A stretch of 30,207 bases of DNA from DATBJG01 sp963790545 (GCA_963790545.1 CAWBPA010000001.1:1-30207), one strand, 5' to 3'. Shown: positions 1 to 8,738, numbered from the stretch's first letter. The notes: a model not told the origin generated them from the letters alone. Numbers and translations: made by a program.

Positions 1-59
1 AACGGCACCGACGATCACCGTGACAAGAAACACACGACAGGCAGGCGCAGCGACCGCTC

Positions 60-713
60 TCACGTAGTTCGCCTCGACACCGGACGGCGACGAGCTTCCC
101 AGCGCGCAACGAACGCCGCAAACACCCCGTAAGAGAGCAACGCCGTCAGTGCCGCGGCTCTATCCGACGGGGGCGGCGGCCCGAAAAAGACACTGGCCTG
201 GATGCCAAGCATGGCCATGCCGAACAGAATCATTCCAATCTTGGGCTCTGGCCGTCCGCGCAGAAAGAGCGCCATCCCGACAAAGAGGAGCACGGCTTCG
301 AGCGCGAAGGCGAGAGCTGGCTGGTTCCACAAACCCAGACCCACCTTGGCCATGTTGTCGTACAACGGCAGGTCGGGCCGGTGGACGAAGAAGTCCAGGA
401 TCCAGTGTGAAAAGACCGCGAGTCCGACAAGCGTCGCCGCACCGGGCTGAAGTCGCCAAGCTCGATAGAGAGCCCAGCCGGCCGCTGACCACGCGACCGC
501 GGCAATCAAGCTGTGGGTGTACGGCATGTAATAGAGATCCAGCGGATTCGAGGCCGTGATTCCGGGGACGATTCGGACCTTCTCGATCCCAAGCAGGATC
601 AGCGGAGCCCAAATGACGTCAAGCAGCTGGACGGCGATGAACAAGACCCAGAGCGGAATCCGCCGATTTATCGTCTGTACCGCGAAGCTCACACCGTAGT
701 GCCCAACAAACAT
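60..713 (-). CDS. Small polytopic membrane protein with conserved histidines
   Basis: 217-residue protein with about five hydrophobic segments. The N-terminal GHYG motif (His5), a THS motif (His67) and a SHWxLDxxxH cluster (His103, Asp107, His111) resemble the spacing in membrane-bound YdjM/DUF457-type putative metal-dependent hydrolases, but the match is not strong enough to assign that family. The His/Asp set suggests a metal-binding site at the membrane face, which is inference. The gene is divergent from the quinoprotein gene at 850, so the 714-849 gap must hold both promoters. The C-terminus is basic (RRRPVSRR), consistent with a cytoplasmic tail. The reading frame is intact and the start ATG begins a typical conserved N-terminus. 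No partner gene lies next to it in the window. Confidence 0.75.
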   Translation of the reverse strand: MFVGHYGVSFAVQTINRRIPLWVLFIAVQLLDVIWAPLILLGIEKVRIVPGITASNPLDLYYMPYTHSLIAAVAWSAAGWALYRAWRLQPGAATLVGLAVFSHWILDFFVHRPDLPLYDNMAKVGLGLWNQPALAFALEAVLLFVGMALFLRGRPEPKIGMILFGMAMLGIQASVFFGPPPPSDRAAALTALLSYGVFAAFVARWEARRRPVSRRTT

Positions 714-849
714 GGTCTTCTCGTCTGGTGGTCGAAATCCCCTCCAGCAGGACGGTATGGCGCGAGTGTAGATCAGCCCGCGCTAGTATGGACGTCAATC
801 GGGCAAGGGCCTATGATGCTCATCACTGATTAATAGAAAGGCGGTCGAG
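714..849. other. Divergent intergenic region
   Basis: Gap of 136 bases between the divergent membrane-protein gene (minus strand) and the quinoprotein gene (plus strand). It holds the candidate plus-strand promoter at 789-817 and a weak AAAGG ribosome-binding stretch just before the ATG at 850. I see no clear promoter for the minus-strand gene. Confidence 0.5.
789..817 (+). promoter_or_regulatory. Candidate sigma70-type promoter of the quinoprotein gene
   Basis: TGGACG at 789-794 (4 of 6 matches to TTGACA) and TATGAT at 812-817 (5 of 6 matches to TATAAT) are separated by 17 bases, the optimal spacing. Transcription would start near 824, giving a leader of about 25 bases before the ATG at 850. 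Assigned by inspection only. Confidence 0.45.
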
Positions 850-2972
850 ATGTCGCGTGGATCACACCGTGCGGTGCTTCCCCTGCTCGTCCTCGTCGTC
901 ATCTGTGGGTTGACGACCGTTCGCTTCTCCGGCCAGGTTGGCGCGAAGACCGGAGAGTGGCGAACTTACGGCGGAGATCTGGGTCACACTCGCTACTCCC
1001 CGCTCGACCAAATCAACGCCGACAATTTCAACAAGCTTGAAGTGGCCTGGCGTTTCAAGACCGACAACCTCGGACCGCAGCCGGAATACAACCTCCAATC
1101 GACCCCTCTCATGGTCAACGGGGTCCTCTACAGCACAGGTGGGACCCGCCGTGCGGTCGTCGCACTCGACGCACGAACCGGCGAAACGCTGTGGATGTAC
1201 CGCATCAACGAAGGCAAACGGGCCGAAGTGGCCCCGCGGCGGCTTTCTGGACGCGGTCTCTCCTATTGGAGCGACGGCAAGGAAGAACGCATCCTCTACG
1301 TCACGCAGGGGTATCAACTCGTCGCGCTCGATGCCAAGACCGGCCGCCCCGTCCCAAGCTTTGGGAAAGACGGCCTGGTGGATCTCAAGCTCGACAACGA
1401 TCAGGCCGTCGATCCGATTGCCGGTGAATTCGGACTCCATGCTGTGCCCGTCGTCGCCGGCAATACCGTCATTGTTGGTGCTGCACACCTGCCGGGCGGA
1501 TCGCCGCGAAGCAAGACCAACGTGAAGGGCTACATCCGGGCGTATGACGTGCGGACGGGTAAGCGACTGTGGATCTTCCACACGATTCCCATGCCGGGCG
1601 AATTCGGCAACGAGACATGGTTGAACGATTCGTGGGCCTATACGGGGAACGCGGGAGTCTGGTCGAACATCGCCGTCGACGAAGAGCTGGGGCTCGTCTA
1701 TCTGCCCGTTGAGCTGCCGACCGGCGATTGGTATGGCGGCAACCGGCCAGGCAACGGTTTATTTGGCGAAAGCATTGTCGCGGTCGATCTGAAAACAGGC
1801 CAGCGCCGCTGGCACTATCAGTTGATCCATCACGGGATCTGGGACTACGACAATCCAGCGCCCTCGATCCTCATAGACATTACGGTCAATGGCAAGCCGA
1901 TCAAAGCGCTTGCGCATCCAACGAAGCAGGCGTTCATGTACGTGTTCGATCGGGCGACGGGCGAGCCCGTGTGGCCGATCGAAGAGCGACCCGTACCGAA
2001 GGGTGATGTGCCTGGTGAATGGTACTCGCCGACGCAGCCCTTTCCGACAAAGCCGCCAGCCTTCGACCGCCAGGGATTTTCGATCGACGACTTGATCGAC
2101 TTCACGCCAGAGCTCCGCGCGGAAGCCATCAAGCTCGTGTCGCGGTACAAATAGGGCCGCTTTATACGCCGCCCGTGGTGAGCAAATGGGAAGGTCCGCT
2201 TGCCACGCTCATGCTGCCGTCGGCTGGCGGGGGCGTCAACTGGGCCGGCGGATCGGCTGATCCGGAGACCGGCATGGTGTACGTCGGATCAGTCACCACA
2301 CCCACGGCGGTTGGATTGGTGCCGGCCGATCCGGCGAAGAGCGATTTTGGGTACGCATCGGGTCGGGCGCAGAATCCCGCAGCGCCTGCATCGGCCGCAG
2401 GGGGTCGGGGCAGGGCCGCCGGCGCTGGCGGTGCTGCGGCCGGAGCCCTGACACCTCAGGTTGTCGGTGGTGTCGGCGACGTCCCGGCGGGCCCCGTCGC
2501 ACCTCCTGCCGAGGGCGGTGGTGGTGGCGGACTCAATATTCAAGGATTGCCGCTCGTCAAACCACCATGGGGACGCATCACCGCCTATGACATGAACCGG
2601 GGAGAGATCGCGTGGCAGATTGCGCACGGTGAGACGCCAGACAACGTGCGCAACCACCCAGCCTTGAAAGGGTTGAACATTCCACGCACCGGCCGGCAGG
2701 GTCGGCTGGGAACGCTCGTCACAAAGACACTACTCATTGCTGGCGAGGGAGGCCTCTTCACGACGCCATCAGGTCAGCGAGGCGCAATGCTGCGCGCGTA
2801 CGACAAAGCAACCGGTAAGGAAATCGGGGCGGTGTACATGCCGGCCCCGCAAACGGGGTCTCCAATGACCTACATGCTGGATGGCCGACAGTACATTGTC
2901 GTCGCGATTAGCACCGCCAACTACAGCGGCGAGCTTCTCGCGCTCAGGCTTCCGGCAGACACTAATCGGTAA
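850..2972 (+). pseudogene. Secreted PQQ-dependent (quinoprotein) dehydrogenase, frameshifted near 2150
   Basis: Eight-bladed propeller quinoprotein of the membrane-associated glucose/alcohol dehydrogenase type, expected to oxidise a sugar or alcohol in the periplasm using PQQ. The N-terminus has a signal peptide (residues 1 to about 32) followed by the family opening GGDLGHTRYSPLDQI. Repeats of the ALDAKTG/AYDVRTGK type mark propeller blades. The first frame (850-2154) stops at residue 434 after SRYK; the expected continuation IGPLYTPP follows immediately in the -1 frame and runs to 2972. One A missing from the A run at 2149-2151 explains the break. The second half carries a Gly/Ala-rich insert at about 2388-2535 and the terminal blade motif TAYDMNRGEIAWQ. 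There is no haem-binding CXXCH, so this is not a quinohaemoprotein. Either a recent pseudogene or a consensus error. Confidence 0.85.
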
Positions 2973-2993
2973 GCAGTGGGACTGGCCGACGTT

Positions 2994-3408
2994 CTATTTC
3001 GGCGCGACATCAGCCGCGGCAGGGTCGAGCCGTCGTAAGTGCCGTGCCACATCGAGTGCGAGGATGAAGAGTACGGGCGCCGTCGCCACGCCTGGTGTGT
3101 ATGCGCCCTGCAGAAGACTCCAGCTGGGGTGGACAATCCCGTTGAGAACTTCGACTGCGACCCACGCCCACCCGAATGTCACCGCCGACGGCCACCCTCG
3201 TCGGAACGGCCAGAGAAAACACCAGATTCCAAACGCCACGAACAGGATGTTCAAGACCAGGAAACCCTGCTGGCGGTCCGTCGCGACCAGGCCTGTGAGA
3301 AATCGGGCTGGTGGGAACGACTCCCAGAGTCGACCGACGTACTCCTCGAATCGAATGCGCGGCCTGAGCTAGAACGAGCGCGCCGAACGCGGCCTGGAGT
3401 CGAGACAT
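2994..3408 (-). pseudogene. HXXEE-motif membrane protein, frameshifted near 3348
   Basis: Reading from the ATG at 3408 gives MSRLQAAFGALVLAQAAHSI and then loses similarity. Skipping one base near 3348 gives EEYVGRLWESFPPARF and runs unbroken to the stop at 2994, restoring the diagnostic HSIEE motif (H-x-x-E-E) of the HXXEE family. The later NGIVH and YTPG motifs and hydrophobic helices also fit that family of roughly 140 to 180 residues, whose function is unknown. The intact reading would give about 138 residues. One extra base is therefore present, not in a homopolymer. The gene starts 10 bases downstream of the GNAT stop, so the two are probably co-transcribed. It ends tail-to-tail with the quinoprotein gene. 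Confidence 0.7.
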
Positions 3409-3418
3409 GCGCGGCGAA

Positions 3419-3958
3419 TCATTCGTGCGAGGCGGTCTCTCGTCGTGAATTGTTGGCGGCCAGGGTCTTTCGCATGAACACGCACGGCATCGCTCGCCCA
3501 GAGGACAACCGGTGTGCTCCTCGACCCACTTCCTCGAAGCCGTTCGCCTTGTAGAACTCGAAGGCCGCAAGTGAGGCATCAATGACGAGGCTGGCTGCGC
3601 CAGCAGCGACCGCCGCGGCTTCAGCCGACCGGAGCAATGCCGTGCCTATCCCGAGCCTGGCGGCGCTGCCCCTGACATACACAGAGGTGCCATGTTCGCG
3701 GCCATCGATCCGGTGGGACGAAAAACCCAGGACTTCGGGTCTGCCATCCCCCGGACCAATTGCGACCCAGAAAACTTCCCCGCGAGCCATGGCCTTCACG
3801 TAGATGTCGCTCGTGACGCGTTCGGCCCAATCGCGGACGATCGTCGCGTCGTAATACTCCGCACCGATCGAACGGATGGAATCCAGGTGCGCCGCAGCCA
3901 TGTCGTCTACGTCCGCTGGTCCCGCGCGACGAACCTCGAAATTAATGGTCTGCCCCAT
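3419..3958 (-). CDS. GNAT family N-acetyltransferase
   Basis: Predicted acetyl-CoA-dependent acetyltransferase of about 179 residues; the substrate is unknown. The domain starts at FEVRRAGPADVDDM and contains the acetyl-CoA pyrophosphate-binding loop in the form RGSAARLGIGTALL (the R/Q-x-x-G-x-G/A region), followed by the usual FYKANGFEEVGRG segment near the C-terminus. I chose the ATG at 3958 because the domain begins a few residues later and GGCGG lies upstream. The alternative ATG at 3997 falls inside a heptamer repeat and adds 13 unconserved residues. It lies 3' of the VWA gene and 5' of the HXXEE gene in the same direction, with short gaps. Confidence 0.85.
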   Translation of the reverse strand: MGQTINFEVRRAGPADVDDMAAAHLDSIRSIGAEYYDATIVRDWAERVTSDIYVKAMARGEVFWVAIGPGDGRPEVLGFSSHRIDGREHGTSVYVRGSAARLGIGTALLRSAEAAAVAAGAASLVIDASLAAFEFYKANGFEEVGRGAHRLSSGRAMPCVFMRKTLAANNSRRETASHE

Positions 3959-3996
3959 AAACCGCCGCCAGCCCTGCGTTCGGGCCGGTCGCGCCA

Positions 3997-4028
3997 TTCT
4001 GTCTTCTGTCTTCTGTCTTCTGTCTTCT
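3997..4028. repeat. Heptamer tandem repeat TTCTGTC
   Basis: Four perfect copies of TTCTGTC at 3997-4024 plus a partial fifth copy. On the minus strand the array begins about seven bases after the TAA stop of the VWA gene (4036-4038). Same placement as the other short tandem arrays in the window. Confidence 0.9.
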
Positions 4029-4035
4029 TCCCTTT

Positions 4036-4830
4036 TTACTGCTCTACGAGAATCTTTCCGGTGAGCAGGAAGTCGAGCGTGTCGGTGAGTTCCTTCGCAT
4101 TGGCGGCTGCAAGCACAAGGCCGCCGGCATTCTTGACGGCCTCAAACCGGGCGGCCGCAATGTCAAACGCAACGAAGTAGACCGACGGGCGCTCCGACTC
4201 TGGGCGGCGCGTCAACGCGGCCATCACATCCGCGGGACGATAGCCGTCGGTGTTCTCCCCGTCGGTGACGACCAGGAGATGACGCCGGGCGAAGCCCGCC
4301 ATGTCGAGTGCGCGCTTCCCGACGATCAGCGCATCGCCAATTGGTGTACCACCATTCGGCATCATTTGCGCCAGCGCTTCTTCGGCGCGCCCGGGATCTG
4401 GCGGCAACAGCGGAATGACTTCGCGGGTGGTGGGGCCACGATCGCGCTCGCGTTCACCGCTGAACTCGAACAGTCCAACGACGACGGCCTCTTCAGGGTG
4501 TGCCTTTGCGTACCGATCGAACTGCCGCACGAGATCGAGCGCCGCGCGACGCGCGATGTCGATTTTACGGCCGCCGCCGCCGGACTCCCCGACCTCGTCG
4601 GCCATGCTGCCTGAAACATCCAACAGCACCACGGCGGCAATGCCTTCTCGCGGCTCCCCGGCCGCCGAGGGTGTCATCTCGCGGTCGATTTCGGCTACCT
4701 GATCGACGTCGACCTCACGCTCGTTCCCCCGCCGGCCTGGTGCCATCCACCAGATGGCGATAAGAATGAACAACGCGAGACCAATGAGATTCCCGAAGAT
4801 CTGTCCGCCTCGCGAGTGTCGGTGTCTCAC
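4036..4830 (-). CDS. Membrane-anchored von Willebrand factor A domain protein
   Basis: 264 residues, starting at GTG (4830). One N-terminal transmembrane helix (about residues 13-30) is followed by a linker and a VWA domain. The MIDAS metal site is complete in appearance: D-x-S-x-S as DVSGSMAD at residues 71-78, a central GGTPIGDAL threonine region and VVTDGEN. VWA domains of this type bind ligand or partner proteins through a divalent cation, so the expected role is an adaptor on the periplasmic face. It is the last gene of the PspA operon, with 3 bases between it and the amine oxidase stop. BatA/YfbK-like proteins are related, but the second transmembrane helix typical of BatA is not seen. 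No catalytic function is expected. Confidence 0.85.
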   Translation of the reverse strand: MRHRHSRGGQIFGNLIGLALFILIAIWWMAPGRRGNEREVDVDQVAEIDREMTPSAAGEPREGIAAVVLLDVSGSMADEVGESGGGGRKIDIARRAALDLVRQFDRYAKAHPEEAVVVGLFEFSGERERDRGPTTREVIPLLPPDPGRAEEALAQMMPNGGTPIGDALIVGKRALDMAGFARRHLLVVTDGENTDGYRPADVMAALTRRPESERPSVYFVAFDIAAARFEAVKNAGGLVLAAANAKELTDTLDFLLTGKILVEQ

Positions 4831-4833
4831 AAT

Positions 4834-6306
4834 TCAGGCGACCTTCTTCGCCACACCATCACGTTCGGCCAGCGCACGGGCCACCAGCGCTCCCGAGTGC
4901 AGGGCGCCTTCCATGAAGCCCATGAATGCGTAGCTCGTGTGCTCTCCCGCAAACCGCAGCCGGCTCTGTGCATTCCAGAGCAACGGGCCCATCGTGGTGA
5001 CCTGACCCGGTGCCGGAAAGGAATACGATCCCCGTACCCAAATATCTGAAGGCCAATCCATGAACCGGCCCTTGACGAACGCTGCACGGATTCCGCTATA
5101 CACCTTCGACAGTTCGGCGAGGGAGTTCTCGACACGAAGCGCGGCCGGCCACGCCCGGCAGGTATCGGCATCGGGCCCGCCGGAAAAGCCCGTGATGACC
5201 GTGCCGGGGCCGGGCTGACCGTCTGTCGCGTGCCAGGTCATGTTGATCGGCCCGTCCGATAGCAGATCGGGTGCCAGCTCCGCTCGTCGCCAGAATGGGT
5301 TCTGCACGGCGATGAGGCATTTGACATTGATGCCCATCTGAGGAGCGAGCGCCGAGGGCAATGCCGGATCGAACGCGATCTTGTTCCAGACGGGTGCCGG
5401 CGCCGTCACAATCACATCGTCGGCTTCCAGCACACGCCCGTTCGCAAGCCTCACGCTCACGGTTTTTTCGCGGACGGTCACGTGTTCGACTGCGGAGTTG
5501 AGAAGGACGCGCGCATCTCCAATGGCCGCGGCAAGTCGCCGCGCCAGCAGCTGGTTCCCTCCTCGACAGCGATAGACCTCCGAGTCGGTCCAGTACTTCT
5601 CGACGCCGTGTCCCTTGATCATGGCGAGATTCCCGAGGTAGCTCTGCCACTCGGTTCGGACTCCGTTGTCCGCGGTCATCATTGCGTCCATGGCGACCTT
5701 GCAGCGTTCGGACGCGGCAAGCCCCTGGACCCACGACGCCAACGTTCGCCGGTCGAGCGCGTCGGCGCCCGGGGTTGTCCACGGCCGGTCCGCATCGGTG
5801 ACGCGCGCGGCATCCTCATTAAGGGAGCTGACAACCTTCTCGAGCTCCGCCCAGAGCGCCTCGGAATCGTCGGCACTCAACCGCTTGCCGCCCAGCATGA
5901 TCGGGAACTCGAAATCCTCTTCTTCGGTGACGTCCAGAAACTCGAGCTTGAACCGCTTGGCATACGCCACCCATGTCGGATGATTCGATCCAATCAGTTC
6001 GCCGCCACCCTCGACCGTCTTTTTCGCCACCATATCGCCAAACGTGACCACACGACCACCCACGCGGTTGCGCGCTTCAACGACAGTGACGTCGTACCCG
6101 GCCTGGGACAACTCGAACGCTGCCGTCAGGCCGCTGAAGCCCGCCCCGACAATGACCACTCGCCTGCCGGCTTGCGCGAGCAGCCCGGAGCGCTCACTCA
6201 GCAGCACGCCAGCCGCAGCGGCAAGGCTCGTCTGAAGCATCTCGCGGCGCGACATGCCATCCTGCCGTCCGAAACGGCGACGAAGATGGGCGTACAGTTG
6301 CGGCAT
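4834..6306 (-). CDS. Flavin monoamine oxidase family protein, Tat-exported
   Basis: 490-residue FAD-dependent amine oxidase homologue. Residues 19-24 (SRREML) followed by an Ala/Leu-rich stretch form a twin-arginine-like signal, so the protein is probably folded with FAD in the cytoplasm and exported. The Rossmann motif VIVGAGFSGLTAAFEL lies at about residues 51-66, followed by VVEARNRVGGRV, the usual FAD ribose and flavin contacts. The C-terminal FAD motif is FAGEHTSYAFMGFMEGAL. The substrate (monoamine, polyamine or amino acid) cannot be predicted. It lies between the SBP-OmpA gene (32-base gap, two GGCACCC heptamers) and the VWA gene (3-base gap), so it appears to be part of the PspA operon, an unexpected partner for a membrane-stress module. 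Confidence 0.85.
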   Translation of the reverse strand: MPQLYAHLRRRFGRQDGMSRREMLQTSLAAAAGVLLSERSGLLAQAGRRVVIVGAGFSGLTAAFELSQAGYDVTVVEARNRVGGRVVTFGDMVAKKTVEGGGELIGSNHPTWVAYAKRFKLEFLDVTEEEDFEFPIMLGGKRLSADDSEALWAELEKVVSSLNEDAARVTDADRPWTTPGADALDRRTLASWVQGLAASERCKVAMDAMMTADNGVRTEWQSYLGNLAMIKGHGVEKYWTDSEVYRCRGGNQLLARRLAAAIGDARVLLNSAVEHVTVREKTVSVRLANGRVLEADDVIVTAPAPVWNKIAFDPALPSALAPQMGINVKCLIAVQNPFWRRAELAPDLLSDGPINMTWHATDGQPGPGTVITGFSGGPDADTCRAWPAALRVENSLAELSKVYSGIRAAFVKGRFMDWPSDIWVRGSYSFPAPGQVTTMGPLLWNAQSRLRFAGEHTSYAFMGFMEGALHSGALVARALAERDGVAKKVA

Positions 6307-6324
6307 GGTCTCTCCGTTTCACCA

Positions 6325-6338
6325 GGCACCCGGCACCC
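6325..6338. repeat. Two tandem GGCACCC heptamers after the SBP-OmpA stop
   Basis: GGCACCC occurs twice head-to-tail and ends at the base adjoining the stop codon of the SBP-OmpA gene (6339-6341). Only two copies, but period and placement match the other heptamer arrays. Confidence 0.6.
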
Positions 6339-7994
6339 TTATTCGATCGTGAACCACTGCACTTCGACGCGGCGGTTCCTCTCCGACTCCGGCGCGACGG
6401 GCTCTTCCCAGCCCCGCCCCACGATATCGATACGCATGTTGGAGATGTTGTATCGCTCGATGATGAGCCGACGGATTTCTCCCGCGCGATTCTTGCTCAA
6501 CTCCATCGCGCGAAGCGCCTGGGTGCGGACGTAGGCTTCCCCTCCCTGCTCGCGGAACTTGGGAACGAGCGCGTTGTCCACGTGGCCGCGCAGCAGCAAC
6601 GTCGATCCGGGGCTGACCTGCAAAAGACGCTTAATCGCATCCAGGTTTGCGACGTTCTCCTGATTGGCCAAATCGAGCATGGCCGAGTTGGGCTCGAAGA
6701 GAAATCGGATGTCCTTGCTCAACAGGGGATCCGCTTCGAGCGTGCCGGTCGCGCCCGTGCGGATGGGGGCAATCGCGATTTTCTGGTCCTTGTAGATCCC
6801 TGATTTGTCGAGCGCCTGGAGGTGCTTCAGATCAAGGAATCGATCGGAATCGATGGGATCCTTGATCAGTTCGCTGCCGTACGCGTAAATCGCCGACTGA
6901 TAGATGCCGCCAAAGCTGCCGGCCTCATCGATTTCACCAGAGAAGAAGGCAAGGTTCTCGGGCAGATTGGACAGGTGCACGCCAGCAAGCTCGCTCTTCG
7001 TCTCGTCGCGGCTCCATTTGAACGCCCGGCCCACTACGTCGAGATAGTTGTCGGGACGCTCCCGGACCATCCGGTTGCCTTCGAGCAGCCCGTGGACGAG
7101 GCCTGCCACGATCTTCGGCTGCTGCTCGGCAAACCCTCGATGCACGACCAGCACGTCGGCCACGATCAGAAGATTCCGGTTCGTCGTCAACAGATGCGCT
7201 TTCCCACCGCTCTGCTCGACAATTTCGGACATCTTGGGTTCCCACGTCACGCCACCAGCGATCCGGTTCTTACCGGATTTGAGGTCGCTCAGAAACAGAT
7301 CGCCGGCCGCAAACCCATCCTGCGTGTAGATCAAATTGATCCGGTCTGGATGCGGCGTCGCATCGACACCGTTGACGGCATTGATCGCCAGCCCCGCCTC
7401 CTGGGCGAGGTAGCGAATGAAAAAGTCCACCTCGGTGAACTGCGCCGTCGCCACGATCTTGCCCTTGAGGCCATTGATGCTCTTGATGTCGCTCCGCACC
7501 ACCAGCCCATCGGCGCCGCGTGAGAAGCCAATTTGCGCGGGCACGACGGCGTGGAACTGGCGACCATAGATGGCCAGCACGTCAACCGTCGTCACCGAGG
7601 CCGCAAGTCGCCCCTCGTTCAACTCCGACCAGTCTTCGTCCTCACTGACCGTCAGCCTGACCTTGAACCCATGTTCCTTGAAGAACACGGAACTCTCGTT
7701 CGGCTCGAGGCCACCGTTGGCGGCAATGAGACCGGCGTAGCCGGCATATTCACTGATCTCGATGGGGACAATATTGTCCTTGAGCTGCACCGGTGCTGGG
7801 GGCGCCAGCTTCGGCACCTCGACCTGGACCTCCGCCACTTCCGGCGTTCCGGAAGCTGCCGGCGACTCGCCGGTCGATGGTGATGGCGTGCCTCCTCGGC
7901 GCTGCATGATCATGTAACCGCCAAGCGTAATGAGGCCGGCGATGAGCACGACCGAGACCAGTTTGCCGAGCAGCGTGAAGCGGGGCTCTGCCAT
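6339..7994 (-). CDS. Membrane-anchored substrate-binding protein fused to an OmpA C-terminal domain
   Basis: 551 residues in three parts. A short cytoplasmic start and one transmembrane helix (about 9-27) lead into a Pro/Ser/Thr-rich linker. Residues about 70-400 look like a type 2 periplasmic binding protein of the NMT1/TauA/phosphate-binding kind (IEISEYAGYAGLIAANGGL opening, SINGLKGKIVATAQFTEVDF, VADVLVVHRGFAEQQPKIVA). Residues 428-551 are an OmpA-like peptidoglycan-binding domain, with the FLFEPNSAML strand, RGHVDN, and the closing GRGWEEPVAPESERNRRVEV. The protein would span the periplasm from inner membrane to cell wall and bind a small ligand. No ABC permease or ATPase for it is adjacent, so a sensor role is more likely than transport. 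It starts 3 bases after the pspA stop. Confidence 0.85.
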   Translation of the reverse strand: MAEPRFTLLGKLVSVVLIAGLITLGGYMIMQRRGGTPSPSTGESPAASGTPEVAEVQVEVPKLAPPAPVQLKDNIVPIEISEYAGYAGLIAANGGLEPNESSVFFKEHGFKVRLTVSEDEDWSELNEGRLAASVTTVDVLAIYGRQFHAVVPAQIGFSRGADGLVVRSDIKSINGLKGKIVATAQFTEVDFFIRYLAQEAGLAINAVNGVDATPHPDRINLIYTQDGFAAGDLFLSDLKSGKNRIAGGVTWEPKMSEIVEQSGGKAHLLTTNRNLLIVADVLVVHRGFAEQQPKIVAGLVHGLLEGNRMVRERPDNYLDVVGRAFKWSRDETKSELAGVHLSNLPENLAFFSGEIDEAGSFGGIYQSAIYAYGSELIKDPIDSDRFLDLKHLQALDKSGIYKDQKIAIAPIRTGATGTLEADPLLSKDIRFLFEPNSAMLDLANQENVANLDAIKRLLQVSPGSTLLLRGHVDNALVPKFREQGGEAYVRTQALRAMELSKNRAGEIRRLIIERYNISNMRIDIVGRGWEEPVAPESERNRRVEVQWFTIE

Positions 7995-7997
7995 GGG

Positions 7998-8738
7998 TCA
8001 TCCCTCCTTCGGCCCGATTTCCTTGGCGGCGGCAGGCGTTTCGATCGACGGTGTCGCCTGCACGCCCTGACTCGCGAGAAATTCGGCGAGCGCCACCTGC
8101 TCGAGCGCCTTGCGTTCATTCTCCTTCTCCTCGACGTGCGCCATATCAACCATGTCCTTGGCAACGCGCGCTTTCCCCGCCGAGGACTGGTACCGTTTCT
8201 GGAGAATGTCTTCAACGGTCTTCATCGTGTCACCAAGATCCCCAACCTTGAACGCGACATTGCTCAACGCTGTCGCCGCCTCCGCCTGCGCTTCCTTGAT
8301 CTTGACTTGCGACAACTGTTTCTCGAGACGCCGAACCTTATCCTCGAACTCGTGCTGGGAAACCTTCGCCTGCCGGAGGTTGGCCTGATAGGCGTCTTCG
8401 GTCTCCTTCAGCTCCTCGGAATCGATCGTCAGGTCGGCTTTGAGCTCCTGAAGCTCGCGCGCCAGGCTTCCTGCCAGCTCGAGATTGCCGGCGCGGTGAT
8501 TGGCGAGGATTCGCCGCTCGAGCTCCAGCGCGCGCGCCGCCTTCTGCTTCACCTGGCCCTTGAGCCGTTCGGCGATGCCCGCCATCTGGGCGAGCGCGAC
8601 GTTGTACTGCGCCATCTTTCCGCGAAACTCCTGACGAGCCGCCTCCATCAGGGCCTCGGGATTGGATTCCTCGATCCCACTGATGAACAATCCGAAGAAT
8701 CCCCGGATCAGCCGCCCTATCCGCCCAAATACAGCCAT
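7998..8738 (-). CDS. pspA: PspA/IM30 (ESCRT-III-like) membrane protein
   Basis: 246-residue PspA/Vipp1 family protein. The first 25 residues (MAVFGRIGRLIRGFFGLFIS) form a basic amphipathic helix like the membrane-inserting helix of PspA. Residues about 27-210 are almost entirely charged coiled coil with the family pattern (NPEALMEAARQEF, ELERRILANHRAGN, HEFEDKVRRLEKQL). The C-terminal tail is Pro/Ala/Glu-rich and probably disordered. PspA proteins polymerise on the inner membrane, protect it under stress and share the ESCRT-III fold. There is no PspB, PspC or PspF nearby; instead it is flanked by a tandem-AAA ATPase upstream (74-base gap holding a hairpin) and the SBP-OmpA protein downstream (3-base gap). 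Confidence 0.9.
   Translation of the reverse strand: MAVFGRIGRLIRGFFGLFISGIEESNPEALMEAARQEFRGKMAQYNVALAQMAGIAERLKGQVKQKAARALELERRILANHRAGNLELAGSLARELQELKADLTIDSEELKETEDAYQANLRQAKVSQHEFEDKVRRLEKQLSQVKIKEAQAEAATALSNVAFKVGDLGDTMKTVEDILQKRYQSSAGKARVAKDMVDMAHVEEKENERKALEQVALAEFLASQGVQATPSIETPAAAKEIGPKEG

Noticed and set aside
2140..2160. Programmed -1 ribosomal frameshift in the quinoprotein gene
   Set aside because: No X XXY YYZ slippery heptamer and no clear downstream pseudoknot; a single lost A explains the data more simply.
3997..4028. CRISPR array
   Set aside because: Repeats are 7 bp and contiguous with no spacers, and no cas gene is present.
5482..6534. Plus-strand open frame of 350 codons
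   Set aside because: Exactly antisense to the amine oxidase gene; its composition is what a shadow frame of a GC-rich gene gives, and it has no recognisable domain.
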